A stretch of DNA of 13,765 bases, taken from contig USFO01000039.1 of NCBI GenBank assembly GCA_900553955.1, positions 1 through 13,765 of the forward strand. The letters run 5' to 3'. Shown in pieces: positions 1 to 8,237 of this stretch (position 1 is its first letter; each line of letters opens with the position of its first letter). The notes under the pieces are model-generated. The model saw only the letters and a program-made list of their open reading frames with translations. It made no database searches and was not told the DNA's origin. Both the position numbers and the translations under genes were made by a program. Source of the stretch: an uncultured Oscillospiraceae bacterium (GTDB lineage: Bacteria > Bacillota > Clostridia > Oscillospirales > Ruminococcaceae).

Positions 1-1952
1 GGCTTGATACCCCTGCGAAGGTAAAAGAATTTATAACGGAAGAAATACCCTTTACCGACCCCATGGCATATAAAGATATGGATAAAGCCGCGGACAGAAT
101 AGGCGGCGCTTTGGAGGACGGCGAAAGGGTCTGCATATACGGCGACTACGACTGCGACGGAATGACTGCCACAGTGTTGCTTTACGACTACCTCCAGTCC
201 ATAGGCTGCGATGTCTGGTATTATATTCCGGACAGAGAAAACGAGGGCTACGGACTTAATAAGGACGCCATAGATTTTATCGCGGCAAGGGAAACGGATT
301 TGATTATAACCGTTGACAATGGCATTTCTGCTATTGAGGAAATTGACTATGCCGCGTCCCTCGGGCTTGATGTGGTAGTCACCGACCATCATAAGCCCAG
401 AGATGTTCTGCCAAGCGCCGTTGCGGTGGTTGACCCCCACCGCCGGGACGAGGACGACAACGATAAAATTTACCGAGACCTTGCCGGAGTGGGCGTTGCG
501 TTCAAGCTTGTGTGCGCCCTGGAAAACGACGACGGCTGGGGTATTGCGGAGCAGTATGCCGACCTTGTGAGCATAGGTACGGTGGCGGATATAGTTCCCC
601 TAACCGGAGAAAACAGAATTTTGGTGCGGCAGGGGCTTTCCCTTATTCCCGAAACGACGAACCCCGGTCTGCGCGCTCTTGTGGAGGAAACCGGACTTGC
701 GGGAAAAAAGCTGACTGCGGAAATGCTCGCCTTCGGAATTGCGCCGAAGCTTAACTCCGCGGCAAGGCTCGGTTCCGCCTATCAGGTTACGGAGCTGCTT
801 ACCACCGAGGACGAGGAACGCGCCGCAGAGCTTGCCCGCGACCTTTGTGAGCAGAACCACCGTCGGCAAGAGCTTGAGCAGGATATAGCTGCGGAGGTGG
901 ATAAGCTCTATGCGGAGAAGGCGGATATACTTAACGACAGAGTTATTGTAATAGAGGGCGAGGGCTGGCATCACGGCGTAATCGGCATTGTTTGCGCAAA
1001 GGTGGTGGAGCACACCGGCAAGCCCTGCGTGCTTATCTCACGGGACGGCGACGAGGCAAGAGGCTCTGCACGCAGCGTGGAGGGCTTTTCCATGATAGAG
1101 GCGGTGAGCTATTCCGCAGACTGCCTCACCCGATACGGCGGACATCCCTTTGCGGCGGGAATGAGTATGGATGCGGATAAGGTAGATGCTTTCCGCAAAA
1201 AGATAAATGAATTTGCCAAGAATAATTTCGAGCTTATGCCCGTGTTTACCCAAAAGCTTGACCGGGTTATGGATCCGGCGGAGCTTACAGTGGATAATAT
1301 TTCTTCACTTCAGCTTTTGGAGCCCTTCGGCGCGGCGAACGAAATGCCCGTGTTTGCTTTCCGCAAGGTGATTGTGGACGGAATTTATCCCATAGGAGGC
1401 GGAAAGCATCTTCGCATACGCTTTAAGAAAGCAGGGCTTTCGTTCTATGCCGTGTATTTCGGTATGACCGAGGAGGATTTTCCCTACAATGTGGGCGATA
1501 TTGTCGATGTGGCGGCCACCTGCGAGGTGAACGAGTTCAACGGAGAAAACCGCGTTTCCGTGAAAATCCGCGACGTTCGTCCGTCCTCGCTGAGCCAGGA
1601 AAGGCTCTTCTGCGGCAATCTGATTTACGACGGCTACAAAAGGGGCGAACAAATTCCCGGGGAGGATGTTCCGGAGCGGGGCGATATAGCTGTAATTTAC
1701 CGCTATATCCGCAGCCACGGCACATTCCGCGGCGAGCTTGACGTGCTGTTCGGAAGAATTACCGGAGAAAACAAGGACTGCGCCATGGATTCCTGCAAAA
1801 TGCGTCTTTGCCTTGATATAATGGAGGAAATGGGGCTTATTTCCCGCAAATTCGACGGCAAAGCGGAAGAAATCGCGCTTTTGCCCACAAGCAAGGTTGA
1901 TATAGAGAATTCGAAAATACTCGGCGAGCTGCGTTCGGAGAACCGAGCCTGA
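1..1952 (+). CDS. recJ: Single-stranded-DNA-specific 5'-3' exonuclease RecJ (5' end outside window)
   Basis: RecJ degrades single-stranded DNA 5' to 3' in the cytoplasm during recombination and mismatch/base-excision repair. The reading frame is open from base 3, before the first ATG at 63; the upstream codons read LDTPAKVKEFITEEIPFTDP, which fits the usual RecJ N-terminus, so the gene is cut by the window edge and the ATG at 63 is internal. Numbering from that ATG, the DHH phosphoesterase motifs are DYDCDG (28-33), VDNG (84-87), DHH (108-110) and VDPH (123-126). The DHHA1 substrate-binding part follows, with GWHHGVIG (301-308) and GGHPFAAG (359-366), then a C-terminal OB-like region. One conserved stretch reads LNSAARLG (230-237), where RecJ proteins more often have N(A/S)AGR. 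The gene leads a dense operon with rel, whose ATG lies 45 bases after its stop. Confidence 0.95.
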   Translation, partial: LDTPAKVKEFITEEIPFTDPMAYKDMDKAADRIGGALEDGERVCIYGDYDCDGMTATVLLYDYLQSIGCDVWYYIPDRENEGYGLNKDAIDFIAARETDLIITVDNGISAIEEIDYAASLGLDVVVTDHHKPRDVLPSAVAVVDPHRRDEDDNDKIYRDLAGVGVAFKLVCALENDDGWGIAEQYADLVSIGTVADIVPLTGENRILVRQGLSLIPETTNPGLRALVEETGLAGKKLTAEMLAFGIAPKLNSAARLGSAYQVTELLTTEDEERAAELARDLCEQNHRRQELEQDIAAEVDKLYAEKADILNDRVIVIEGEGWHHGVIGIVCAKVVEHTGKPCVLISRDGDEARGSARSVEGFSMIEAVSYSADCLTRYGGHPFAAGMSMDADKVDAFRKKINEFAKNNFELMPVFTQKLDRVMDPAELTVDNISSLQLLEPFGAANEMPVFAFRKVIVDGIYPIGGGKHLRIRFKKAGLSFYAVYFGMTEEDFPYNVGDIVDVAATCEVNEFNGENRVSVKIRDVRPSSLSQERLFCGNLIYDGYKRGEQIPGEDVPERGDIAVIYRYIRSHGTFRGELDVLFGRITGENKDCAMDSCKMRLCLDIMEEMGLISRKFDGKAEEIALLPTSKVDIENSKILGELRSENRA

Positions 1953-1997
1953 AAAAATATGATAAAGAAAAATGAAAATGAAAGGCGGTGAAAAGAT

Positions 1998-4169
1998 ATG
2001 TCCGAATACTTTGAAGAGCTTAAAAAGATGATAGACCCGGGCAAGGGCTACGATATGGAACGCATTGAGAAGGCATATCTTCTTGCCGAAAAGGCACATT
2101 CCGGACAGTTCAGGGCAAGCGGAGAGCCGTATATAGTTCATCCGGTGGAGGCAGCGAAGATAACCGTCCAACTTGGCATGGATACGGATACGGTGGTAAC
2201 GGCGCTTCTGCACGACGTTGTGGAGGACACCGACATTACCCTTGAGGAAATCAAAAAGGAATTCGGCACGGATGTTGCAAACTTGGTTGACGGCGTTACC
2301 AAGCTGAAACAAATAAAAAAGGTCAACAACGCCTCCAAGGAGGAGCAGCAGGCGGAGAATGTGCGCAAAATGTTCATGGCAATGGCAAAGGACATTCGCG
2401 TAATCATAGTAAAGCTTGCCGACCGTCTGCACAATATGCGTACCATCGACGCAAAGCCGGTGGAGAAGCAGCGCCGCATAGCCCATGAAACCATGGAAAT
2501 CTATGCTCCGCTGGCGCACAGACTCGGTATCCGACCGATTATGGAGGAGCTTGAGGATCGCTGTATTCGGGTGCTCGACCCGGTGGGCTATCACGACATT
2601 GAAAGCCGCATGGAAATGCAAAAGGACGAGCAGAAGGAGTTCCTCGACCACATAAAGGATAAAATAGACGAGCGTCTGCGCAAGGAAAACTGCGAGTTTT
2701 ATCTTATGGGGCGCATAAAGAGCGTTTACGGAATATATCGCAAAATTTACGAGCAGGGCAAATCCATGGAGGAAATCTATGATATTTACGCTGTGCGCGT
2801 AATCGTAAACACGGTTTATGATTGCTATTATGTGCTTGGCGTAATGCATGATTTGTTTCGTCCGATTCCGGACAGGTTTAAGGACTATATTTCCACGCCG
2901 AAGCAGAATATGTACCAGTCCCTGCACACCACCTGTATTGACAGCAAGGGTATTCCCTTTGAAATTCAGATACGCACATGGGATATGCACCACACGGCTG
3001 AATACGGTATCGCGGCGCACTGGAAATATAAGGCAGGAATACAGGGCAAAAACGAGCTTGAGGAGCGTTTGGCGTGGGTTCGTCAGCTTCTTGAGCAGCA
3101 GCAGGAGCTGGACGACGTTGAGGATATAGTTCACACCATAAAAACGGATATTGCCATAGACGAGGTGTTTGTTTTCACGCCGAAGGGCGACGTTATCAAT
3201 CTGCCTCTCGGCTCCACGGTGGTGGACTTTGCCTATGCCATTCACACGGCGGTGGGCAACCGCATGGTGGGGGCAAAGATAAACGGAAGAATAGTCTCCC
3301 TCGATACCGAAGTGAAAACCGGTATGATAGTGGAGATTATCACCACGAACTCACCCGGTCACGGGCCGAGCCGGGACTGGCTGAATATAGCCAAAACAAG
3401 CTCCGCCAGAACGAAAATCAGAAGCTGGTTCAAAAAGGAGCGCCGGGAGGAGAATATTGCCGAGGGCAGAATTTTGGTGGAGCGTGAGTTCCGCAGAAAC
3501 CTTATTCTGCTTGACGAGCCGCAGTATTCCGAGTTCATAGGAGAAATCGCAAAGCGCCAGCACTGCAACAGCATAGAGGATTTTTATGCCTCCGTGGGCT
3601 ACGGCGGAATTACCATTTCAAAAATTCTCCCTTGGGCGAAGGACGAATTTGTTCACCGCTACCGCAAGACGGAGGAGCCTGTGGCTCCGCAGCCGGTGCA
3701 GAAGCGCCGCACCAAAAGCAGCAACGGCGTTATAGTCGAAGGGCTTGAGGGCTGCCTTGTGAAATTCGCGCACTGCTGCAACCCGCTCCCCGGGGACGAT
3801 ATTGTGGGCTATGTGACCCGCGGCAGCGGCGTTACAATTCACAAGACGAGCTGCGCCACCGCAATAAAGGGACAGACAGAAGAGGAACAAAAGGGGCGCT
3901 GGGTCACGGCGAACTGGTCCGACAGTATAAAGGACACCTACAAATCGGTTATTCTTATAAAAGGACCGAACAGAGGAGGTCTGGTGGCGGATGTGAGCAT
4001 AACCCTTGCGAACCTGCATGTGCAAATGCACACGCTGATTGCGAGGGAGCTGCCGGACGGCAACGCCGAGGTTCGAGTGACGGTGGAAACCGGCGGCGTG
4101 GAGCAGCTTAAAGGCACAATCGAGGCGCTGCGGCGGATACGCAACGTTGACAGCGTGGAAAGAATATAA
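1998..4169 (+). CDS. relA: Bifunctional (p)ppGpp synthetase/hydrolase (Rel/SpoT family)
   Basis: This is a long RSH enzyme (723 aa, the usual size) that makes and degrades the starvation alarmone (p)ppGpp and acts at the ribosome. Domains in order: an N-terminal HD hydrolase with R39, H48, H72-D73 (LLHDVVEDT) and D142 (ADRLHN), all the metal-site residues one expects in an active hydrolase. Next is the synthetase domain (about 235-345) with RFKD (293-296), the charged signature of bifunctional rather than synthesis-only enzymes, and FEIQIRT (321-327). A TGS domain follows (about 388-449), then a helical region, a Cys/His zinc-finger-like segment (H592, C593, C594, C619) and a C-terminal ACT domain (about 650-723). 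The start is supported by the AAAGGCGGTG ribosome binding site. dtd follows 17 bases after the stop. In many Firmicutes apt lies just upstream; here recJ is directly adjacent. The symbol relA follows Gram-positive usage; rel would be equally valid. Confidence 0.97.
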   Translation: MSEYFEELKKMIDPGKGYDMERIEKAYLLAEKAHSGQFRASGEPYIVHPVEAAKITVQLGMDTDTVVTALLHDVVEDTDITLEEIKKEFGTDVANLVDGVTKLKQIKKVNNASKEEQQAENVRKMFMAMAKDIRVIIVKLADRLHNMRTIDAKPVEKQRRIAHETMEIYAPLAHRLGIRPIMEELEDRCIRVLDPVGYHDIESRMEMQKDEQKEFLDHIKDKIDERLRKENCEFYLMGRIKSVYGIYRKIYEQGKSMEEIYDIYAVRVIVNTVYDCYYVLGVMHDLFRPIPDRFKDYISTPKQNMYQSLHTTCIDSKGIPFEIQIRTWDMHHTAEYGIAAHWKYKAGIQGKNELEERLAWVRQLLEQQQELDDVEDIVHTIKTDIAIDEVFVFTPKGDVINLPLGSTVVDFAYAIHTAVGNRMVGAKINGRIVSLDTEVKTGMIVEIITTNSPGHGPSRDWLNIAKTSSARTKIRSWFKKERREENIAEGRILVEREFRRNLILLDEPQYSEFIGEIAKRQHCNSIEDFYASVGYGGITISKILPWAKDEFVHRYRKTEEPVAPQPVQKRRTKSSNGVIVEGLEGCLVKFAHCCNPLPGDDIVGYVTRGSGVTIHKTSCATAIKGQTEEEQKGRWVTANWSDSIKDTYKSVILIKGPNRGGLVADVSITLANLHVQMHTLIARELPDGNAEVRVTVETGGVEQLKGTIEALRRIRNVDSVERI

Positions 4170-4186
4170 GCTAAAGGGGAATTTTA

Positions 4187-4639
4187 ATGAGAGCTGTGCT
4201 TCAGGTGGTGCGTTCCGCAGCGGTTGAATGTGAGGGCAAAACCGTTTCGCGGATAGAAAAGGGCTTTTTGGTGCTGCTCGGGGTGACCAAGCAGGACACT
4301 CAGGCAGAGGCGGACGCTCTTGCGGCAAAAATTGCGGGACTGAGGGTGTTCGCCGACGAAAACGGCAAGATGAACCTTGCCTTGGATGACGTGGGCGGAA
4401 AGGTGATAGTGGTTTCAAACTTCACCCTCTGCGCCGACTGCGGACACGGCAAGCGGCCTTCGTTCATAAACGCGCAAAGACCCATTCAGGCAAACGAGCT
4501 TTACGAATACTTCATAAAGCGGCTTAAATTTAACGGCGTGCCGGAGGTGGGTAAGGGCGTTTTCGGCGGAGATATGCTTTTGCACATAGAAAACGACGGC
4601 CCGGTTACAATAATTCTTGATACGGACGAATGGAAATAA
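4187..4639 (+). CDS. dtd: D-aminoacyl-tRNA deacylase
   Basis: Dtd hydrolyses D-amino acids (and mischarged glycine) from tRNA, protecting translation in the cytoplasm. The 150-residue length is typical. The N-terminus MRAVLQVVRSAAVE, the SNFTLCADCGHGKRPSF block (the SQFTL..D...G.RPSF signature) and the C-terminal GVFGGDM...NDGPVT block are all present; the last holds the Gly-cisPro motif used for chiral proofreading. The start has the ribosome binding site AAAGGGGA a few bases upstream. It sits 17 bases after rel and 38 bases before the metallo-hydrolase gene, a common rel-dtd pairing in Firmicutes, which implies co-transcription. The Cys pair in LCADC is unusual compared with the more common L.AD but is not in a known catalytic position. 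Confidence 0.96.
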   Translation: MRAVLQVVRSAAVECEGKTVSRIEKGFLVLLGVTKQDTQAEADALAAKIAGLRVFADENGKMNLALDDVGGKVIVVSNFTLCADCGHGKRPSFINAQRPIQANELYEYFIKRLKFNGVPEVGKGVFGGDMLLHIENDGPVTIILDTDEWK

Positions 4640-4677
4640 GTCAGGCTGAGCTTCTTTAATTTTAAGGAGGAGAATAT

Positions 4678-5301
4678 ATGGAAATCACCGAAATTACAGT
4701 AGGAGCATACCAAACAAACTGCTATATCGTCACATCCGATGATAAAAGCGCCGTGATAGTCGATCCGGGCGCAGAGGCAAACAAAATCATAGACAAGGCA
4801 AAGGAGCTGGGTGCAAAGGTAAAGTATATCCTGCTCACCCACGGTCATTTTGACCATATCGGCGCCGCGGACGCGGTAAAACGCGCTTTTCCGCAGAGCC
4901 AGATTGTGATTATGAAAGAGGACGAGGATATTTGCCGGGATCCATCCCTTGTGGGCGGCGACAATGTTACCGCAGACCCGGATATGCTTGTTTCCGACGG
5001 GGATGTAATCAAGGTGGCGGAGCTTTCGTTCAAGTTTATGGCGACTCCGGGACACACCAAGGGCTCCGCGGTAATTATTTGCGGCGACTGCATTTTCAGC
5101 GGCGACACCATTATGTCCCGCACCTGCGGCAGAACCGACCTCTACGGCAGCTCCACAAAGGAAATTCGCAAATCCCTTAAAAAGATAGGCGAGCTTGAGG
5201 GAGATTATAAAATCTACCCCGGTCACGGTCCGGAAACCAATATGGCTGTGGAACGCTACGCCAATCCATATTTGAGAAAAGCAATGGGACTCGGAATATA
5301 A
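4678..5301 (+). CDS. Metallo-beta-lactamase-fold hydrolase (glyoxalase II/YcbL-like)
   Basis: A 207-residue single-domain member of the metallo-beta-lactamase superfamily. The zinc ligands are visible: HGHFDH (the HxHxDH motif, near residues 55-62), the His of TPGHTKGS, the Asp of FSGDTIM, and the His of YPGHGPET. The SRTCGRTDL stretch is typical of the short YcbL/glyoxalase II-like group found next to dtd and hemZ in Clostridia. Members hydrolyse thioesters such as hydroxyacylglutathione, but this protein lacks the C-terminal substrate-binding extension of true glyoxalase II, so the physiological substrate is unknown. Translation starts after a strong AAGGAGGA site. The stop codon is separated from the hemZ ATG by one base, implying translational coupling. 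Confidence 0.9.
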   Translation: MEITEITVGAYQTNCYIVTSDDKSAVIVDPGAEANKIIDKAKELGAKVKYILLTHGHFDHIGAADAVKRAFPQSQIVIMKEDEDICRDPSLVGGDNVTADPDMLVSDGDVIKVAELSFKFMATPGHTKGSAVIICGDCIFSGDTIMSRTCGRTDLYGSSTKEIRKSLKKIGELEGDYKIYPGHGPETNMAVERYANPYLRKAMGLGI

Positions 5302-5302
5302 A

Positions 5303-6754
5303 ATGGTGCTCATAATCGATTCTCATCCTTTTCGCTATGAAGCGGAAGCTCTCTGCCGGATGTTTCTTCACGGCAGAGAGCTTAAAATAACAGAAAACCC
5401 GCAAATTCCGGCGGAGGAGGACTATATTTATACGGCGGTTGACGGCGGCGAAATCACCGTCAAAGCAAAAATCGACGGAAAATATGCCGAGGCGAAACGC
5501 CGTGCGGAAAATGAGCATGCTCGAAATTTGGAGCTTGCCGCCTTCGGCGTGCTCACGGAAATTTTGAGCATCCGCCCGAAATGGGGCGTGCTCACGGGTA
5601 TTCGTCCGGTGAAGCTTGCCATGCAAATGCACGACGAGGGGCTTTCCGAGGGAGAAATCCGCGAAAAACTGAGCACACAGCGCCTTGTTTCCGAGGAAAA
5701 GCTGGATTTGCTGCTCACCACCATGGAGCACGAGCTTGAAATCCGAGCATCCTCAAAGCCCAATTCCGTAAGCCTCTATATTTCCATACCATTCTGCCCG
5801 AGCCGGTGCTCATACTGCACCTTTACCTCCCACAGCGTGGAAAAGGCGGCGAAGCTCATTCCGCAGTATGTGGAGCTGCTCTGCGGCGAGCTTAAAGACA
5901 TAGCCGTGCTCATAGGGGAGCTGGGGCTTCGCCTTGAAACGGTGTATATGGGCGGAGGCACGCCCACGGTGCTCACGGCACAGCAGCTTGACAGAGTTTT
6001 GAGCACGGTGAACGAGAGCTTCAATATGTCCGGCGTTCGTGAAGTGACCGTCGAAGCGGGCAGACCGGACACCATAACCGCGGAGAAGCTTGCGGTGCTC
6101 AAAAAATGCGGCGTGGGAAGAATAAGCATAAACCCGCAGACCATGGACGACGGCGTGCTCGCCGCCATAGGCAGAAAGCACACCGCCGAGGAGGTCAAAA
6201 GGGCGTTCGCGCTGGCGAAAACATTTGAATTTGACAGCATAAATATGGATTTAATTTCCGGCCTGCCCGGGGATAATATGGAAAAGTTCCGCAAAACCGT
6301 TGCGGAGATTATTGCCCTCGACCCGGACAATATAACTCTGCACACGCTGACGGTGAAGCACGGGGCGAACCTTGCACCCATGGCGCAAAGCGTTTTCGCA
6401 GCTACGGCGGACGCCATGAACGAGTACGCCTACGGCGAATTTGCAAAGGCAGGCTATTTTCCGTACTACCTGTACCGTCAAAAGGGAACGGTGGACAACC
6501 TTGAGAACGTGGGCTTCTGCAAGCCCGGCAAGGAGGGTATATATAACATATTTATTATGGACGAAACCCACACCATACTTTCCGCCGGAGCGGGCGGCGT
6601 TACAAAGATGAAAGCACCCTACGACAAGAAAATCGAGCGCATATTCAACTTCAAATATCCGTATGAATATATCGAGCGCTTTGAGCAGATGAACGAAAGG
6701 AAAGAGCAGGTGAAAGAATTCTATGAGAGATTTCCGCTTCGGCAGAAGATATGA
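5303..6754 (+). CDS. hemZ: Radical SAM protein HemZ (coproporphyrinogen dehydrogenase family)
   Basis: A 483-residue radical SAM enzyme of the HemN/HemW/HemZ group. The [4Fe-4S] cluster motif CxxxCxxC is C165, C169, C172 (PFCPSRCSYC). The SAM-binding GGGTPT lies at about 217-222, followed by SINPQTMDD and NMDLISGLPGD. The ~150-residue N-terminal extension before the radical SAM core, containing GVLTGIRPVKL, distinguishes HemZ from the shorter HemN/HemW proteins and matches B. subtilis HemZ in length. HemZ is annotated as an oxygen-independent coproporphyrinogen III dehydrogenase of heme synthesis, but that activity is poorly established and many anaerobes carrying it lack a heme pathway, so the reaction is uncertain. 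No strong ribosome binding site is seen, so initiation probably depends on coupling with the gene ending one base upstream. Its 3' end overlaps the kinase gene by 32 bases. Confidence 0.9.
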   Translation: MVLIIDSHPFRYEAEALCRMFLHGRELKITENPQIPAEEDYIYTAVDGGEITVKAKIDGKYAEAKRRAENEHARNLELAAFGVLTEILSIRPKWGVLTGIRPVKLAMQMHDEGLSEGEIREKLSTQRLVSEEKLDLLLTTMEHELEIRASSKPNSVSLYISIPFCPSRCSYCTFTSHSVEKAAKLIPQYVELLCGELKDIAVLIGELGLRLETVYMGGGTPTVLTAQQLDRVLSTVNESFNMSGVREVTVEAGRPDTITAEKLAVLKKCGVGRISINPQTMDDGVLAAIGRKHTAEEVKRAFALAKTFEFDSINMDLISGLPGDNMEKFRKTVAEIIALDPDNITLHTLTVKHGANLAPMAQSVFAATADAMNEYAYGEFAKAGYFPYYLYRQKGTVDNLENVGFCKPGKEGIYNIFIMDETHTILSAGAGGVTKMKAPYDKKIERIFNFKYPYEYIERFEQMNERKEQVKEFYERFPLRQKI

Positions 6755-7658
6755 CCCGAACGAGCTTAACTATTTCGCAGAAAAGAACATAGAAAAGCTG
6801 GTGACGGACTGCGAAAACAAAATCACCTTTGACATTATGGCGGCGGCGGGGGAAGTTATCGGCGCGGGCGAAAGCCTTAAAGCGGTGCTCGTGGCGGGCC
6901 CCTCCGCCTCCGGAAAAACCACCTTTGCAAAGCGCCTTTGCGAGGTGCTCTGCGCCGCGGGAACGGAAGCGAAGCTCGTTTCCCTCGACGACTTTTACCT
7001 CGGAATTAAGTACCTGCCGAAAAACGAAGACGGAACCTACGATATGGAGAGCATAAGCGGCTTTGATTTGGCGGGCGCGCATAAATGCTTCGCCGACCTT
7101 GACGAAAAGGGCGAGGCGGACTTTCCCATATTCGATTTCCCGAATCAGCAGAGGAGAGCCGAGGCAAATCATATTTCCCTCGGTAAAAACGGCGTTCTGG
7201 TGGTGGAGGGCATATATGCACTCAATCCGCAGCTTACGGAGGGCATACCTGCAAAGGACGTTATGAGGATTTATGTAGGAACTCAGTCGAGATACGAATA
7301 TTACGGCGAAACCATGTTTACCGCACAGGATATTCGTCTGCTGCGCCGTGCGGTGCGCGACGAGCTTTTCCGCGGTTGGCCTGCGGAAAAGACTCTTGCC
7401 CAGTGGCAAAGCGTTCTGCGGGGAGAAGAAACCTACATAAAGCCATATATTCACACCGCGGATATGCATATAAACACATCCCTTGCTTACGAACCGGCGG
7501 TGCTCGGTGCGGCAATTGCGCCCGCGCTTGAAACAATCACGGAGATTTCGCCGTTTTCTGACATGGCAAGGAAGCTTGCGGATAGACTTTCTTATTTTGA
7601 CAGCATAAGCGCAGATATAGTGCCGGAAAATTCGCTTCTTCACGAATTTGTCGGCTGA
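6723..7658 (+). CDS. Uridine kinase-like nucleoside kinase (P-loop, phosphoribulokinase/uridine kinase family)
   Basis: A 311-residue P-loop kinase predicted to phosphorylate a nucleoside with ATP or GTP. Walker A is GPSASGKTT (59-67); SLDDFYL (87-93) is the family's acidic substrate-site motif, and GVLVVEGIYALNP (157-169) the following strand. The C-terminal LRRAVRDELFRG...RGEE and the closing NSLLHEFVG match the clostridial nucleoside kinases that usually carry TGS and threonyl-tRNA-synthetase-like second-additional domains in front (about 550 aa). Here those N-terminal domains are missing; the protein starts only about 55 residues before the P-loop. The start overlaps the end of hemZ by 32 bases in another frame, with AGG-rich sequence upstream; I keep it because the region before the P-loop (NYFAEKNIEKLV) reads like the family's linker. 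The exact substrate cannot be told. Confidence 0.85.
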   Translation: MRDFRFGRRYDPNELNYFAEKNIEKLVTDCENKITFDIMAAAGEVIGAGESLKAVLVAGPSASGKTTFAKRLCEVLCAAGTEAKLVSLDDFYLGIKYLPKNEDGTYDMESISGFDLAGAHKCFADLDEKGEADFPIFDFPNQQRRAEANHISLGKNGVLVVEGIYALNPQLTEGIPAKDVMRIYVGTQSRYEYYGETMFTAQDIRLLRRAVRDELFRGWPAEKTLAQWQSVLRGEETYIKPYIHTADMHINTSLAYEPAVLGAAIAPALETITEISPFSDMARKLADRLSYFDSISADIVPENSLLHEFVG

Positions 7659-7671
7659 AATTCGGCTTTTT
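7622..7671 (+). terminator. Possible composite terminator after the nucleoside kinase
   Basis: AAATTCG (7628-7634) pairs with CGAATTT (7643-7649), and GCCGG outside it can pair either with TCGGC (7651-7655) or, with a bulged G, with TTCGGC (7661-7666) that runs directly into TTTTT (7667-7671). It overlaps the end of the kinase coding sequence. The stem is imperfect, so this is a weak call, but it sits just ahead of a good promoter, which fits an operon boundary. Confidence 0.35.
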
Positions 7672-7674
7672 GCA

Positions 7675-7703
7675 TTGATTTATCCGCCACTTAGTTATAT
7701 AAT
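7675..7703 (+). promoter_or_regulatory. Sigma-A-type promoter for the small acidic protein/purine salvage operon
   Basis: A -35 element TTGATT (7675-7680, four of six consensus bases) is separated by exactly 17 bases from a perfect -10 element TATAAT (7698-7703). Transcription should begin near 7710, about 30 bases before the ATG at 7740, leaving room for the AGGAAAGGGG ribosome binding site. It is the clearest promoter in the window. Confidence 0.7.
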
Positions 7704-7739
7704 TATAAAGGAAAAATTTGCAGGAAAGGGGTTATACCA

Positions 7740-8201
7740 ATGGCAGATATAAATGAAGTATTGAGCAACCTTTGCTCCGACCTTAAAGCGGTCGGGCAGG
7801 AAGTGGGAAGAAGAACCGGCGATGCGGTTGAGCTTTCCCGTCTTAAACTGGAGCACCTTAAACTGAAAAACAGAGTAAGAGATAACTATGAGCGCCTTGG
7901 CGAAATCATTTACGGCGGATACAAGAACAAAGAGGACGTTTCCGACGTTATCGCTGTGCTTTATGAGCAGCTTGACGAGGACTTCGCCGAAATCGAGCGA
8001 CTTTTCGCCGCCATGAACGCCGTAAAGGCAGGCTATGCCTCTTATGCGGAGGCGGAGGCCGTGGGCGAAGCCGAGCCGGAGGCGGCACCCTCCGAGGAGA
8101 AAAAAGCGGACCCCGAAATCGAAAAGGAAATCGACGAAATGATGGACGAGGCGGCAGAGGCAGCCAAAGCCGACGATTCCCTCGACGTTGACGCAGACTG
8201 A
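7740..8201 (+). CDS. Small helical protein with acidic C-terminal tail, function unknown
   Basis: A 153-residue protein with no recognised catalytic motif, signal peptide or membrane segment. Residues 1-100 look helical and probably coiled-coil: the segment VGQEVGRRTGDAVELSRLKL and the following NRVRDNYERLGEIIYGGY resemble the N-terminal helices of clostridial proteins that usually continue into a zinc ribbon. Here there is no zinc ribbon; instead residues ~100-153 are rich in Ala, Glu and Asp (EAEAVGEAEPEAA, MMDEAAEAAKADD). The ribosome binding site AGGAAAGGGG lies 8-10 bases ahead of the ATG, and a good promoter lies upstream, so the gene is likely well expressed and first in the unit with the purine phosphorylase. 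I cannot assign a function; a structural or adaptor role is only a guess. Codon use matches the neighbours, so it is a real resident gene. Confidence 0.85.
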   Translation: MADINEVLSNLCSDLKAVGQEVGRRTGDAVELSRLKLEHLKLKNRVRDNYERLGEIIYGGYKNKEDVSDVIAVLYEQLDEDFAEIERLFAAMNAVKAGYASYAEAEAVGEAEPEAAPSEEKKADPEIEKEIDEMMDEAAEAAKADDSLDVDAD

Positions 8202-8237
8202 TAAAAACATAATAAGCAAAAAAACGGAGGCAGACCA

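Noticed and set aside
144..161. Cys inside the RecJ motif DYDCDG, where DYDVDG or DYDADG is often quoted.
   Set aside because: The Asp residues that bind metal are intact and Cys occurs at this position in other clostridial RecJ proteins.
1305..3245. A 646-codon open frame on the minus strand across the end of recJ and most of rel.
   Set aside because: It lies antisense to two clear conserved genes, is rich in His, Leu, Val and Cys as expected from a codon-biased shadow, and matches no family.
3618..4418. A 266-codon minus-strand frame across the end of rel and into dtd.
   Set aside because: Low-complexity Pro/Arg/His-rich translation typical of an antisense shadow.
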